This document shows, piece by piece, positions 49,542-59,513 of a DNA stretch of 64,000 bases. The position numbers and the translations under genes were made by a program. Position 1 is the first letter of the stretch; each line of letters starts with the position of its first letter. The notes under the pieces were generated by a model that ran no database searches, was not told the DNA's origin, and saw only the letters and a list, made by a program, of their open reading frames with translations. Source of the stretch: Hydrogenophaga borbori (lineage in GTDB: Bacteria > Pseudomonadota > Gammaproteobacteria > Burkholderiales > Burkholderiaceae_C). The stretch lies in NCBI RefSeq assembly GCF_003417535.1, contig NZ_QVLS01000014.1:62001-126000 (forward strand), given 5' to 3'.

Positions 49542-50750
49542 TTACACCCGCTCGAAGATCCCCGCCGCACCCTGCCCCATGCCCACGCACATGGTGACCA
49601 TGCCGTACCGCTTCTGGTGGCGCTTGAGCGCGTGCACCACGGTGGCCGAGCGGATGGCGCCGGTGGCGCCCAGCGGGTGCCCCAGGGCGATCGCCCCGCC
49701 CATGGGGTTGACCTTGGCCGGGTCCAGGCCCAGGGTGTTGATGACCGCGATCGACTGGGCCGCGAAGGCCTCGTTGAGCTCGATCCAGTCCATGTCGTCC
49801 TGCTTCAGGCCGGCGTAGCGCAGCGCGGCGGGAATCGCCTCCACGGGGCCGATGCCCATGATGTGCGGCGGCACGCCGCGGCTGGCGTAGCTCACGAAGC
49901 GCGCCAGCGGCGTGAGACCGAAGCGCTTGACCGCGGCCTCGCTGGCCAGGATCAGCGCGCCCGCGCCGTCGCTGGTCTGCGAGCTGTTGCCCGCCGTGAC
50001 CGAGCCGCGCGCCGCGAACACGGTGCGCAGCTTGGCCAGGCCTTCCAGGCTGGTGTCGGGGCGCGCGCCTTCGTCCAGGTCCACGGTGCGCGTGCGTTTG
50101 TTCACCTCGGCGGTGTCCAGGTTCACCGCGCGCTCGGTCACGTCCACCGGCGTGATCTCGTTGGCGAACTCGCCATTCTTCATGGCCATGACCGCGCGCT
50201 GGTGCGACTGCAGCGCGAACGCGTCCTGCGCCTCGCGCGACACCTTCCACTGCTGCGCGACCTTCTCGGCCGTGAGGCCCATGCCGTAGGCAATGCCGTA
50301 CTGCTCCACGTCCTGGGTGTTGGCGAAGATGGCGGGCGACAGGCTGGGCGAATTGCCCATCATGGGCACCATGCTCATGCTTTCGGTGCCGGCGGCGATC
50401 ATCACGTCGGCCTCGCCCACGCGGATGCGGTCGGCCGCCATGGCCACGGCCGACAGGCCCGAGGCGCAGAAGCGGTTGACCGTGATGCCGCCCACGCTGT
50501 TGGGCAGGCCGGCGAGGATGGCGCCAATGCGCGCCACGTTCAGCCCCTGCTGCGCCTCGGGAATGGCGCAGCCACAGATCACGTCTTCGATGGCCTTGGG
50601 ATCCAGCCCTGGCGCCTGCGCGAGCGCCGAGCGCAGCGCCAGGGCCAGCAGGTCGTCGGGTCGCAGGTGCTTGAACGCGCCCTTGTGCGACCGCCCGATG
50701 GGCGTGCGCGTGGCGGCGACGATGTAGGCGTCTTGAACTTGCTTGCTCAT
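49542..50750 (-). CDS. fadA: acetyl-CoA acyltransferase (3-ketoacyl-CoA thiolase)
   Basis: A 402-residue thiolase catalysing the last step of beta-oxidation. The acyl-accepting Cys95 is in VNRFCASGLSAVAMA. IELNEAFAAQSIAV near residue 342 and NPMGGAIALGHPLGATGAIR near 368 carry the catalytic His, and VTMCVGMGQGAAGIFERV at the C-terminus carries the second Cys. It lies 10 bases downstream of the multifunctional fadB-type gene, so the two likely form the complex or act in sequence. The terminator follows at 49496-49519. Confidence 0.94.
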   Translation of the reverse strand: MSKQVQDAYIVAATRTPIGRSHKGAFKHLRPDDLLALALRSALAQAPGLDPKAIEDVICGCAIPEAQQGLNVARIGAILAGLPNSVGGITVNRFCASGLSAVAMAADRIRVGEADVMIAAGTESMSMVPMMGNSPSLSPAIFANTQDVEQYGIAYGMGLTAEKVAQQWKVSREAQDAFALQSHQRAVMAMKNGEFANEITPVDVTERAVNLDTAEVNKRTRTVDLDEGARPDTSLEGLAKLRTVFAARGSVTAGNSSQTSDGAGALILASEAAVKRFGLTPLARFVSYASRGVPPHIMGIGPVEAIPAALRYAGLKQDDMDWIELNEAFAAQSIAVINTLGLDPAKVNPMGGAIALGHPLGATGAIRSATVVHALKRHQKRYGMVTMCVGMGQGAAGIFERV

Positions 50751-50760
50751 GGTCGGTTCC

Positions 50761-53160
50761 TCAGTTCCTCACCGGCTTGCCGGTGTTGAGCATCCCGAGG
50801 ATGCGTTCCTGCGTCTTGGGGTGCGTGATGAGCGCGCAGAAGGCCTGGCGCTCCAGCGTCATGAGGTACTCCTCGCTGACCAGGGTGCCGGGGTCCACGT
50901 CGCCGCCGGTGACCACGTTGGCGATCAGGCTGGCGATGTGGAAGTCGTGCTGGCTGATGAAGCCACCGTCGCGCATGTTCACGAGCTGGCCCAGGATGGT
51001 GGCCTTGCCGTCGCGCCCGGCCACGGGGAACAGGCGCTTGTGCGGCGCGCGGTAGCCGGCGCGGAACATCGCCTTCGCTTCGTTGAGCGCGACGAACAGC
51101 AGCTCGTCCTTGTGCGGCACCACCAGATCGGACTCGAGCAGGTAGCCGATGGCGCGCGACTCGATCGCGCTGGTGCCGACCTTGGCCATGGCAGCCGCCG
51201 TGAAGCCCTCGGTGAGGAATGGCAGCAGATCCTTGCCGGTGGAACGGGCGGCGTTCTCGGCCGCGCGGCGCGCGACGTAGGTCAGGCCACCCGCGCCCGG
51301 GATCAGGCCCACGCCCACCTCCACCAGGCCGATGTAGCTCTCCATGTGCGCGACGCGCCGGCCGCTGTAGACGGCCAGCTCGCAGCCGCCGCCCAGCGCC
51401 ATACCACGGATGGCCGAGACCACGGGCACGCTGGCGTAGCGCAGGCGCAGCATGGTCTGCTGCATGAAGCCCTCGGCGTCCTCGATGGCGGCCACGCCCA
51501 CGGCCAGGAAGGCCGGCAGCATGGCCTGCAGGTCGGCGCCCACGCTGAAGGGTTCGTCGCCCGACCAGACCACCAGGCCCTGGTACTGCGCCTCGGCCAG
51601 TTCCACCGCCTGCATCAGGCCTTCGCAGACCTCGGGGCTGATGGCATGCATCTTGGTCTTGATGCTGGCGATCAGGACCTCGTTGTCGAGCGTCCAGAGC
51701 CGCACCGCGTCGGTTTCCTCGACGGTGGTGCCGGCATCGGCGAAACGCGGGCCGGCCTCGCCGAGCAGCAGTTCAGGGAAGGGCTGGCGCTGGTAGACCG
51801 GCAGCTCGCGGCGTGCCTCGAACACACCCTTGGTGGGGTTCCACGAGCCCTGGGCGGTGTGCACGCCGCCGGCCTCGGCCACCGGGCCCTTGAACACCCA
51901 GTCGGGCAGCGGCGCCGTCGACAGCGCCTTGCCGGCGTCGATGTCCTCCTGGACCATCTTCGCCACCTCCAGCCAGCCAGCCTCCTGCCACAGCTCGAAA
52001 GGGCCCTGCTTCATGCCGAAGCCCCAGCGCATGGCCAGGTCCACGTCGCGCGCGGTGTCGGCGATGTTCGCCAGGTGCACGGCCGCGTAGTGGAAACCGT
52101 TGCGCAGGATGGCCCAGAGAAACCGGCCCTGCGGACCGGTGCTGTTCTTCAGCAGGCGCAGCCGCTCGGCGGCGGGTTTCTTGAGCATGCGGCCATAGAC
52201 CTCGTCGGCCTTCTCGCCCGAGGGCACGTAGTCGCCGCTCGCCAGGTCGAAGCGTTGGATGTCGCGGCCCACCTTCCTGAAGAAGCCGGCCTTGGTCTTC
52301 TGGCCCAGATGGCCCTTGTCGAGCAGGGCCTTGAGCACGGGCGGCGTGCCGAAGCTGCCGTAGAACGGGTCGCTCTCGGCGCTCAGGTTGTCCTGCAGGG
52401 TCTTGATGACGTGGGCCATGGTGTCCAGGCCCACCACGTCGGCGGTGCGGAAGGTGCCGCTGCTGGCGCGGCCCAGGCGCTTGCCGGTGAGGTCGTCCAC
52501 GACGTCGAACGTCAGGCCGTGGTTCTCCACCTCCTTCATCGTGGCCAGCATGCCGGCGATGCCGATGCGGTTGGCGACGAAGTTGGGCGTGTCCTTGGCG
52601 CGCACCACGCCCTTGCCCAGGCCGCTGGTCACGAAGGTTTCGAGCTGGTCCAGGATCAGCGGCTGCGTCGCCGGCGTCGCAATCAGCTCCACCAGCACCA
52701 TGTAGCGCGGCGGGTTGAAGAAGTGGATGCCGCAGAAGCGCGGCTTGATGGCCTCGGGCAGCGCCTCGCTCAGCGCCGTGATCGACAGGCCCGAGGTGTT
52801 GGACGCCACGATGGCGTGCGGGGCCACGTGCGGCCCGATCTTCTGGTACAGGTCGCGCTTCCAGTCCATGCGCTCGGCGATGGCCTCGATGACCAGGTCG
52901 CACTCGCCCAGCAGGGCCATGTGCTCCTCGTAGTTGGCCGCGACGATGAGGTCGGCGTCGGCGGCCACGCCGAGGGGCGAGGGCTTGAGTTTCTTCAGGT
53001 TCTCGATCGCCCGGGTGACGGTGCCGTTCTTCGGGCCTTCCTTCGCCGGAAGGTCGAAGAGCACGACCGGCACCTTGACGTTGACGAGATGGGCGGCGAT
53101 CTGCGCGCCCATCACGCCCGCGCCGAGCACGGCGACTTTTCTGACGTTGAATCGGTTCAT
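50761..53160 (-). CDS. 3-hydroxyacyl-CoA dehydrogenase/enoyl-CoA hydratase (FadN-type fusion)
   Basis: A 799-residue bifunctional beta-oxidation enzyme with the domain order reversed relative to E. coli FadB. The dehydrogenase comes first: NAD motif KVAVLGAGVMGAQIAAHLV at residues 7-25, ASNTSGLSITAL near 120 and GIHFFNPPRYMVLVELI near 145. The hydratase domain is C-terminal: GMALGGGCELAVYSGRRVAH near 590 and VEVGVGLIPGAGGLTYVA near 620, with both acidic residues present. This is the YusL/FadN arrangement. The ATG at 53160 begins the Rossmann fold. It sits between the DUF2147 gene and fadA, 29 and 10 bases away. Confidence 0.93.
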   Translation of the reverse strand: MNRFNVRKVAVLGAGVMGAQIAAHLVNVKVPVVLFDLPAKEGPKNGTVTRAIENLKKLKPSPLGVAADADLIVAANYEEHMALLGECDLVIEAIAERMDWKRDLYQKIGPHVAPHAIVASNTSGLSITALSEALPEAIKPRFCGIHFFNPPRYMVLVELIATPATQPLILDQLETFVTSGLGKGVVRAKDTPNFVANRIGIAGMLATMKEVENHGLTFDVVDDLTGKRLGRASSGTFRTADVVGLDTMAHVIKTLQDNLSAESDPFYGSFGTPPVLKALLDKGHLGQKTKAGFFRKVGRDIQRFDLASGDYVPSGEKADEVYGRMLKKPAAERLRLLKNSTGPQGRFLWAILRNGFHYAAVHLANIADTARDVDLAMRWGFGMKQGPFELWQEAGWLEVAKMVQEDIDAGKALSTAPLPDWVFKGPVAEAGGVHTAQGSWNPTKGVFEARRELPVYQRQPFPELLLGEAGPRFADAGTTVEETDAVRLWTLDNEVLIASIKTKMHAISPEVCEGLMQAVELAEAQYQGLVVWSGDEPFSVGADLQAMLPAFLAVGVAAIEDAEGFMQQTMLRLRYASVPVVSAIRGMALGGGCELAVYSGRRVAHMESYIGLVEVGVGLIPGAGGLTYVARRAAENAARSTGKDLLPFLTEGFTAAAMAKVGTSAIESRAIGYLLESDLVVPHKDELLFVALNEAKAMFRAGYRAPHKRLFPVAGRDGKATILGQLVNMRDGGFISQHDFHIASLIANVVTGGDVDPGTLVSEEYLMTLERQAFCALITHPKTQERILGMLNTGKPVRN

Positions 53161-53189
53161 GGGGTGTTCGGAAAAAGGCTGGCGAAAGG

Positions 53190-53627
53190 TCATTCCACGC
53201 GTTGCCAGACCTGGGTTCGGAAGAAGGGGCCGATGTAGCCGCGCATCTCAAGTTGCGCACCGCCATTGACGGGCTTGAGGCGCGCGCGGTAGCTCTTGCC
53301 GTTGTTCGGGTCGACGATGCTGCCGCCCTCGAACACGGTCTTGTCGCTCTCGCCGGCCTTGATGTCGCGCAGGATCTCCAGGCCCACGATGGGCTTGTCC
53401 TTGCGGTCGTCGGTGCACTTGTCGCACACGCCCTTGGGGTCGCTGGCGGGGTCGAGCAGCTTCTCGATGCGGCCGCTGAAGACACCGTTGTTCTCGGTGA
53501 TGCGAACCAGCGACTTCTCCTTCTTGGAGTCGTCGTCGATGGTCTTCCACAGGCCCGCGGGCGTCATCTGCGCGTGGGCCAGGCCGGCCAGAAAAAGGCC
53601 GGCAAGAGCGAACAAGGTTCTCTTCAT
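53190..53627 (-). CDS. DUF2147 exported protein
   Basis: A 145-residue protein with a signal peptide (MKRTLFALAGLFLAGLAHAQ). The family features are GLWKTIDDDSKKEKSLVRIT near residue 25, CDKCTDDRKDKPIVGLEIL near 68, and the C-terminal YIGPFFRTQVWQRVE. The pair CxxC in the middle is typical of DUF2147. Its position inside a fatty-acid oxidation operon is recurrent in this order as far as I know, suggesting a lipid-linked envelope role, but none is proven. Confidence 0.9.
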   Translation of the reverse strand: MKRTLFALAGLFLAGLAHAQMTPAGLWKTIDDDSKKEKSLVRITENNGVFSGRIEKLLDPASDPKGVCDKCTDDRKDKPIVGLEILRDIKAGESDKTVFEGGSIVDPNNGKSYRARLKPVNGGAQLEMRGYIGPFFRTQVWQRVE

Positions 53628-53654
53628 GGCAGTCTCCTTGGAGCGAGGGGAAGT

Positions 53655-53739
53655 GATCGAGAAATGCCGCGGAACTGGCGGTGCCCAGCCGCTGGCGTTG
53701 CCCCCCTGAGGGGGCGACGCGAAGCGGCGCGGGGGTGTC
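53655..53739 (-). repeat. family A GC-rich repeat element, copy A2 (post-stop)
   Basis: On the minus strand it follows the acyl-CoA dehydrogenase TGA: GACACCCCCGCGCCGCTTCG, then the hairpin CCCCCT-CA-GGGGGG, then CAACGCCAGCGGCTGGGCAC and CAGTTCCGCGGCATTTCT. Order and spacing match A1 and A3. Outer boundary approximate. Confidence 0.7.
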
Positions 53740-55536
53740 TCATGCCAAGGCCAGATCGGTGTCCATCAGCGCCTGGCTGCCCGATCGCGCCAGGCGCATC
53801 AGCGTGGCCGTCTCGGGGAACAGCTTGGCGAAGTAAAAGCGCGCGGTCTGCAGCTTGGCGGCGTAGAACGGGTCGCTGCTGCCGCCGTCGATGGCGCGCT
53901 GCGCCGCCTGGGCCATGCGCGCGAAGAAGTAGGCGAACACCAGGTGGCCGGCCACGCGCAGGTAAGGCACGGCGGCCGCGCCCACCTCGTCGGGGTTCTG
54001 CAGGCCCTTGAAGCCGATCTCGGTGGTGAACTTGGTCATCTGCTCGCCCAGGTAGGCCAGCGGGTTGATGAACTCGGCCATCTTCTCGTTCACGCCCTCC
54101 TCTTCCACCAGCGCGGCCACGAGCTTGCCGAATTTCTTGAGCGTGGCCCCGTTGTTGCCCAGCACCTTGCGGCCCAGCAGGTCCAGGCTCTGGACCGTGT
54201 TGGTGCCCTCGTAGATCATGTTGATGCGGGCATCGCGCACGAACTGCTCCATGCCCCATTCCTTGATGTAGCCGTGCCCGCCGAACACCTGCATGCAGTG
54301 GTTGGTGGCCTCGAAGCCGTTGTCGGTGAGGAAGGCCTTGGCGATGGGCGTGAGCAGCGCGGCGAGGTCGGCGCTGTCCTTGCGCACCTTCTCGTCGGGG
54401 TGGTGCAGCTCCTTGTCGAGCAGCAGGGTGCAGAACATCAGCAGCGCGCGACCGCCTTCGGCGTAGGCCTTGGCCGTGAGCAGCATCTTGCGCACGTCGG
54501 GGTGCACGATGATGGGGTCGGCCGGCTTGTCCTTGGCCTTCACGCCCGAGAGGCTGCGCATCTGGATGCGGTCCTTGGCGTAGGCCAGCGCGTTCTGGTA
54601 GGCCACTTCGGTCAGGCCCAGGCTCTGGTTGCCCACGCCCAGGCGGGCGGCGTTCATCATCACGAACATGGCGGGCAGGCCCTTGTTGGGCTCACCCACC
54701 AGGGTGCCCACGGCGCCGTCGAGCACCATCTGGGCCGTGGCGTTGCCGTGGATGCCCATCTTGTGCTCCAGGCCGCCGCAGTGGATGGCGTTGCGCTCGC
54801 CGAGGGTGCCGTCGGCCTTCACCAGGTGCTTGGGCACCAGGAACAGGCTGATGCCCTTGCTGCCCACGGGCGCGTCCGGCAGGCGCGCGAGCACCAGGTG
54901 CAGGATGTTCTCGGCCAGGTCGTGTTCGCCGGCGCTGATGAAGATCTTCTGGCCCGTGAGCTTGTAGGTGCCGTCGGCCTGGGGCTCGGCCTTGGTGCGC
55001 AGCAGGCCCAGGTCGGTGCCGCAGTGCGGCTCGGTCAGGCACATGGTGCCGGTCCATTCGCCGCTGGTGAGCTTGGGCAGGTAGCGCTTTTTCTGCTCAG
55101 GCGAGCCGTGGGCGTGCAGGCATTCGTAGGCGCCGTGCGACAGGCCGGGGTACATGGTCCAGGCCTGGTTGGCGCTGTTGAGCATCTCGTAGAAGCACTG
55201 GTTCACGATCAGGGGCAGGCCCTGGCCGCCGAACGCCGGGTCGCAGGAGAGCGCGGGCCAGCCACCTTCCACGTACTGCGCGTAGGCCTCCTTGAAGCCC
55301 TTGGGCGCCTTCACCTCATGCGTGGACTTGTCCAGCACGCAACCTTCCGCGTCGCCGCCGATGTTGAGCGGGAAGGTCACCTCGGCCGCGAACTTGCCGC
55401 CCTCTTCCAGCACCGCGTTGATGGTGTCGGCGTCGATGTCGGCATGCGGCGGGCAGGCCTTGAGCTCCTCCACGGCATTGAAGACCTCGTGCATCACGAA
55501 CTGCATGTCGCGCAGCGGGGGGGAGTAGACGGGCAT
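53740..55536 (-). CDS. acyl-CoA dehydrogenase (large FadE/DmdC-type, 600 residues)
   Basis: A 598-residue flavoprotein with an extra N-terminal and C-terminal domain (acyl-CoA dehydrogenase C-terminal extension). MCLTEPHCGTDLGLLRTKAE near residue 165 and IFISAGEHDLAENILHLVLA near 195 bind substrate and FAD. The catalytic acid is in INMIYEGTNTVQSLDLLGRK near 450. This class includes long-chain and dimethylsulfoniopropionate-related dehydrogenases. It follows the TetR gene by 42 bases and precedes DUF2147, fadB and fadA, so fatty-acid oxidation is the likely role. Repeat A2 follows its stop. Confidence 0.93.
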   Translation of the reverse strand: MPVYSPPLRDMQFVMHEVFNAVEELKACPPHADIDADTINAVLEEGGKFAAEVTFPLNIGGDAEGCVLDKSTHEVKAPKGFKEAYAQYVEGGWPALSCDPAFGGQGLPLIVNQCFYEMLNSANQAWTMYPGLSHGAYECLHAHGSPEQKKRYLPKLTSGEWTGTMCLTEPHCGTDLGLLRTKAEPQADGTYKLTGQKIFISAGEHDLAENILHLVLARLPDAPVGSKGISLFLVPKHLVKADGTLGERNAIHCGGLEHKMGIHGNATAQMVLDGAVGTLVGEPNKGLPAMFVMMNAARLGVGNQSLGLTEVAYQNALAYAKDRIQMRSLSGVKAKDKPADPIIVHPDVRKMLLTAKAYAEGGRALLMFCTLLLDKELHHPDEKVRKDSADLAALLTPIAKAFLTDNGFEATNHCMQVFGGHGYIKEWGMEQFVRDARINMIYEGTNTVQSLDLLGRKVLGNNGATLKKFGKLVAALVEEEGVNEKMAEFINPLAYLGEQMTKFTTEIGFKGLQNPDEVGAAAVPYLRVAGHLVFAYFFARMAQAAQRAIDGGSSDPFYAAKLQTARFYFAKLFPETATLMRLARSGSQALMDTDLALA

Positions 55537-55578
55537 GGGGGTGTTCTCCTGTGGTTTCGTCGAAATGAAAAGGGGCGG

Positions 55579-56256
55579 TCAGGCCTTGCGGCCGACGGGC
55601 TGGTGCGCGCCGTTGCGCTCGAGGATGGCGCCGAAGCCGCGCCAGGCGCGGTCGAGGCAGCCGGGGCTGCGCAGGAAGCGCGCCTCGTAGTGCAGGGCAA
55701 GGATCAGGCCGTGGATTTCGAAGGCCACCTGTGACGCGTCGGTGTCGGCCGACAGGTGGCCCTCCTCCGCGGCGATCTCGATCGCGCGCCGCAGGGCCTC
55801 CTGCCAGGTGCTGACCGAGCTCGCGAGCGCGTCACGCACGGGGCCGGGGCGGTCGTCGAACTCGACGGCGCCGCTGATATAGATGCACCCCGAGTCGATC
55901 TCGACCGAGGTGCGCTTCATCCAGTTGTCGAACATCGCGCGCAGGCGCGGCAGGCCGCGCGGGGCACTCATGGCGGGGTAGAAGACCTCGTCCTCGAAGC
56001 GCGTGTGGTACTCGCGCACCACCGAAATCTGCAGCTCCTCGCGCGAACCGAAGTGCGCGAAGACACCGGACTTGCTCATCTGCATGACTTCGGCGAGCGC
56101 GCCGATGGACAGGCCTTCGAGCCCGATCTGCGTGGCCAGGCCCAAGGCGGCGTCGACGATGGCGGCCTTGGTCTGCTGGCCCTTGGGTTGGGGCTTGGCC
56201 GCGCGGCCATTGGCGGGCGCGGCGCGGCGGGGACGGCTGGCGGTGGTGTCGCTCAT
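55579..56256 (-). CDS. TetR family regulator of the fad operon
   Basis: A 225-residue TetR regulator with a basic disordered start (SRPRRAAPANGRAAKPQPKG). The helix-turn-helix is GLEGLSIGALAEVMQMSKSG followed by VFAHFGSREELQISVVREYH. The ligand domain has a YsiA/TetR-C-like region with CIYISGAVEFDDRPGPVRDA near residue 130. Co-directional with and 42 bases upstream of the acyl-CoA dehydrogenase gene, it probably represses the operon and responds to acyl-CoA. A GAACG-GT-CGTTC repeat lies 45 bases upstream of the start. Confidence 0.88.
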   Translation of the reverse strand: MSDTTASRPRRAAPANGRAAKPQPKGQQTKAAIVDAALGLATQIGLEGLSIGALAEVMQMSKSGVFAHFGSREELQISVVREYHTRFEDEVFYPAMSAPRGLPRLRAMFDNWMKRTSVEIDSGCIYISGAVEFDDRPGPVRDALASSVSTWQEALRRAIEIAAEEGHLSADTDASQVAFEIHGLILALHYEARFLRSPGCLDRAWRGFGAILERNGAHQPVGRKA

Positions 56257-56300
56257 GCGGGGACTGGGTGGATCGGCCGGGGGTGTCGGCCGAAAGAAAC

Positions 56301-56312
56301 GAACGGTCGTTC
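56301..56312. promoter_or_regulatory. candidate operator of the fad-operon TetR regulator
   Basis: GAACG (56301-56305) and CGTTC (56308-56312) are perfect arms around GT, followed by an AT-rich stretch TATTTTTA that could hold a -10 on either strand. Palindromes of this GAACGNNCGTTC type are typical of TetR-family sites. Confidence 0.55.
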
Positions 56313-56473
56313 TATTTTTACCCAGATTCCGGCGCGACTGGCAAGCCCGAGGGCATTTTGCGCGGGTTTGATTTAGAGCCAGCTGCCTAAGAGGGCGGCA
56401 GGGTTGCGGCGACCGAAGGGCCGGCCGCCCGCCCCGGGCCGGCCGGGACACGGTGCCGGCGCCCGAGACGCTC

Positions 56474-56491
56474 GCCGCCCGAAGCGGCGGC
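56474..56491 (-). terminator. hairpin directly after the slmA stop
   Basis: On the minus strand GCCGCC and GGCGGC pair around a 6-base loop, beginning at the slmA stop (56492-56494). No T-run follows. A second GGCCGGCC-containing hairpin lies a little further on (about 56418-56446). Together they probably help separate slmA from the fad operon. Confidence 0.45.
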
Positions 56492-57175
56492 TCAGCCCCG
56501 CCCGCCGGGCAGCAGCAGCGCCAGGCTGTGCTCCAGGCTTTCGTTGGGCGAACGCTTGAAGCCGCTGCGCGCGAAGCGCTGCAGGCGCCCGACGCAGAAG
56601 GCCGTGATGACGGAGGCGTCGGCCTGCGCGTCCACCGTGGGCGTGGCGGCGCCGCCGAGCGTGGCGGCCTCGCGCAGGTTGTGGCGCAGCGTGGCCTCGA
56701 TCTTGTCGAAGAAGAGGTTCATGCGCTGCTGCAGGCGCTCGTTCTCGAACACCAGGGCGTCACCGACCATCACGCGCGTCATGCCGGGGTTTTTCTCGCC
56801 GAACTGCAGCAACAGGGCCACGAGCTTGCGGCAGCGCGCCTGGGCATCGGGCTCGCGCTCGTCGAGCTGGTTGATGAGGCCGAAGACGGTTTGTTCGATG
56901 AACTCGATCAAGCCCTCGAACATCTGGGCCTTGCTGGCGAAGTGGCGGTACAGCGCCGCCTCGCTCACCTCGAGCCGCGCCGCCAGGGCCGCGGTGGTGA
57001 TGCGCTCGGCACCGGGCTGCTCGAGCATGGTGGCCAGGGCCTGCAGGATCTGCACGCGGCGCTCGCCCGGCTTGGGCCGCTTGCGGCCGGTGGCCTCGAC
57101 CGCTTCCGTGGCGGACGCGGCGTCCAGCGTGGCGTCGTCGGGCGAGGGCATGTCGGGCGCGGCAGCAGGGGTCAT
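56492..57175 (-). CDS. slmA: nucleoid occlusion factor SlmA (TetR family)
   Basis: A 227-residue TetR-fold protein. RRVQILQALATMLEQPGAE near residue 40 and ITTAALAARLEVSEAALYRH near 60, then FASKAQMFEGLIEFIEQTVF near 80, are characteristic of SlmA. Further support is MTRVMVGDALVFENERLQQR near 130 and the C-terminal LQRFARSGFKRSPNE. SlmA binds DNA sites and FtsZ to block septation over the nucleoid. The location close to argB, after a two-component system, is a familiar order in Burkholderiales as I recall it. The N-terminal ~30 residues are Ala/Pro-rich. Confidence 0.88.
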   Translation of the reverse strand: MTPAAAPDMPSPDDATLDAASATEAVEATGRKRPKPGERRVQILQALATMLEQPGAERITTAALAARLEVSEAALYRHFASKAQMFEGLIEFIEQTVFGLINQLDEREPDAQARCRKLVALLLQFGEKNPGMTRVMVGDALVFENERLQQRMNLFFDKIEATLRHNLREAATLGGAATPTVDAQADASVITAFCVGRLQRFARSGFKRSPNESLEHSLALLLPGGRG

Positions 57176-57304
57176 GGTCGGTGGTCCGTGAGGTGGCTGA
57201 CAGTCCGGTGGACGCGGTCCCCCGATGGGGCTCGGGGGTATTCGCGCGGCATTCTCGCACAGCCGGCTACATCTGGTTACCCAGCATCGGCGCGGTCTGC
57301 GCAG

Positions 57305-58727
57305 CTAGTGGGCAACCGCATCGAAGACCACGCGCACGCACAGGCCATGCCCCTCGGCGCCGCTGCCCAGCTGCAGCTGCGTGTGGTGCACGCGGGCGAT
57401 GCCATCGGCGATCGCCAGGCCCAGCCCGTGCCCGCTGCCAGCGGTGCCGGGCACCCGGTAAAAGCGCTGCAGCACGCGCGCGCGCTCGGCCGGCGCGATG
57501 CCGGGGCCGTCGTCTTCCACCTCGATCCAGGCCGCGCCCGCCCCGCCATCGCCCTGAGCGCAGCGCAGGGTGACGGCACCGCCCACGGGGGTGTACTTGA
57601 TGGCGTTGTCCACCAGATTGATCAGCAGCTCGCGCAGCAGCCAGGCGTGGCCTTGCACGCGCGCGGGCGCCGCCTCCAGCCCCAGGTCGATGCGGCGCGC
57701 GCCGGCGGCGTCCAGGAAATGCGCGAGCACGGTTTCGCAGAGCTCGGCCAGGTCCACCGTCTCGCGGGCCGCGTCGTCGTCGCGCAGCGCGTCGGCCCGC
57801 GACAGGGCCAGCAACTGGTTGGCCAGCTGGGTGGTGTTGCGCGTGGCGTCGCGCAGGCGCAGCACCTGCTCGGCGCGCAGGCTCAGCAGGTCGCCCGCGC
57901 CCATGCTGCGCGCCGCCTGGGCCCAGGCCTCCACCTGGGCCTGCAGCCCGGCCAGCGGCGTGCGCAGCTGGTGCGCGGCGTCGGCCACGAAGCGCCGCTG
58001 GGTGTCGCTTTGCTCATTGACTCGCGCGAACAGGCGGTTGAGGGCCTGGACCAACGGACGCACCTCGGCCGGCGTGTGGCGCTCGTCGATCGGGCTCAGG
58101 TCGCGCGGCGAGCGCCGCTCCACCGCCTGCCGCAGGTCCATGAGCGGCTGCAACGCCCGAGTGACGCCCCAGCCCAGCATGCCCGCGGCCACCGCGAACA
58201 GCGCCAGGTTGGGCAGGAGCACGCGCAGCAGCACGTTGCGCAGCCAGTGCTGGCGCGCGTCGCTGCCGTCGGCCAGCACCAGGATGAGCTCGCCCGCTTC
58301 GGTGACCGCGCGCTGGGCGACCACGCGGTGCGTGACGCCCGCATCGACCACACTCACGAACTCGGGGGCCTCGGTGGTGGGCAGCAGCACCGGCAGCCAG
58401 TCGGCGCCGAACAGGCGCTCGCCCCGCGGGCTGAACACGCCCACGGCGGTGTGGCCGTCGCGGTCGGCCAGGAACTCCTGGATCGGCGGCGCCATCAGCA
58501 GGGTGAGGTCGGTGCCATCGGTGGGGGTGCCGCCGCGCGGCAGCACCACCGAGTCGGCCAGCATGGGCACCAGGCGCAGCAGGCGCTGGTCCTGCTGCAG
58601 CGCGGCGGTGCCCGCGCCCTGGTAGTGGAAGGCCAACGTGGCCGCGCCAATGGCCCCGATGGTGGCCAGCAGCATGACCAAGAGGCGGCGCCGCAGGCCG
58701 CCGATCAGGTCGCGCGGGGCGCCGGGC

Positions 58728-58753
<26 letters not shown>
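57305..58753 (-). CDS. sensor histidine kinase (TctE/QseC-like)
   Basis: A 482-residue kinase. The first membrane segment is at about residues 20-42, a ~140-residue periplasmic loop follows, and the second segment is near 185. The HAMP-linked HisKA motif FVADAAHQLRTPLAGLQ contains His261. The ATPase domain shows NLVDNAIKYTP near residue 380, EDDGPGIAPAE near 415 and GHGLGLAIADGIARVH near 445. The ATG at 58753 is chosen; it overlaps the end of the response-regulator gene by 26 bases, which suggests coupling. The periplasmic signal is unknown; the TctE class senses tricarboxylates in some species. Confidence 0.9.
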
Positions 58754-59417
<664 letters not shown>

Positions 59418-59427
59418 GAGCTCACCG

Positions 59428-59513
59428 CGATGGTTTCGCCGCCGGGCCGCCCCAAGGCGAAACGCGACCCCTCGGGGGGCAGCGGCCCGCGCAGCGGTGG
59501 AGCGTGGGGGCTG
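59428..59513 (-). repeat. family B GC-rich repeat element, copy B2 (post-stop)
   Basis: On the minus strand it follows the argB TGA directly: CAGCCCCCACGCTCCACCGC, then TGCGCGGGCCGCTGCCCCCC and GAGGGGTCGCGTTTCGCCTT, then GGGGCGGCCCGGCGGCGAAA. It fills almost the entire gap to the response-regulator gene. It is closest to B3 in the first half and to B1 in the second half. Confidence 0.7.

Noticed and set aside
53665..53740. Family A and B repeats as ordinary intrinsic terminators
   Set aside because: They contain a strong hairpin but no T-run, are about 85 bases long with conserved flanks, and several lie between co-transcribed genes. They are reported as repeats instead.
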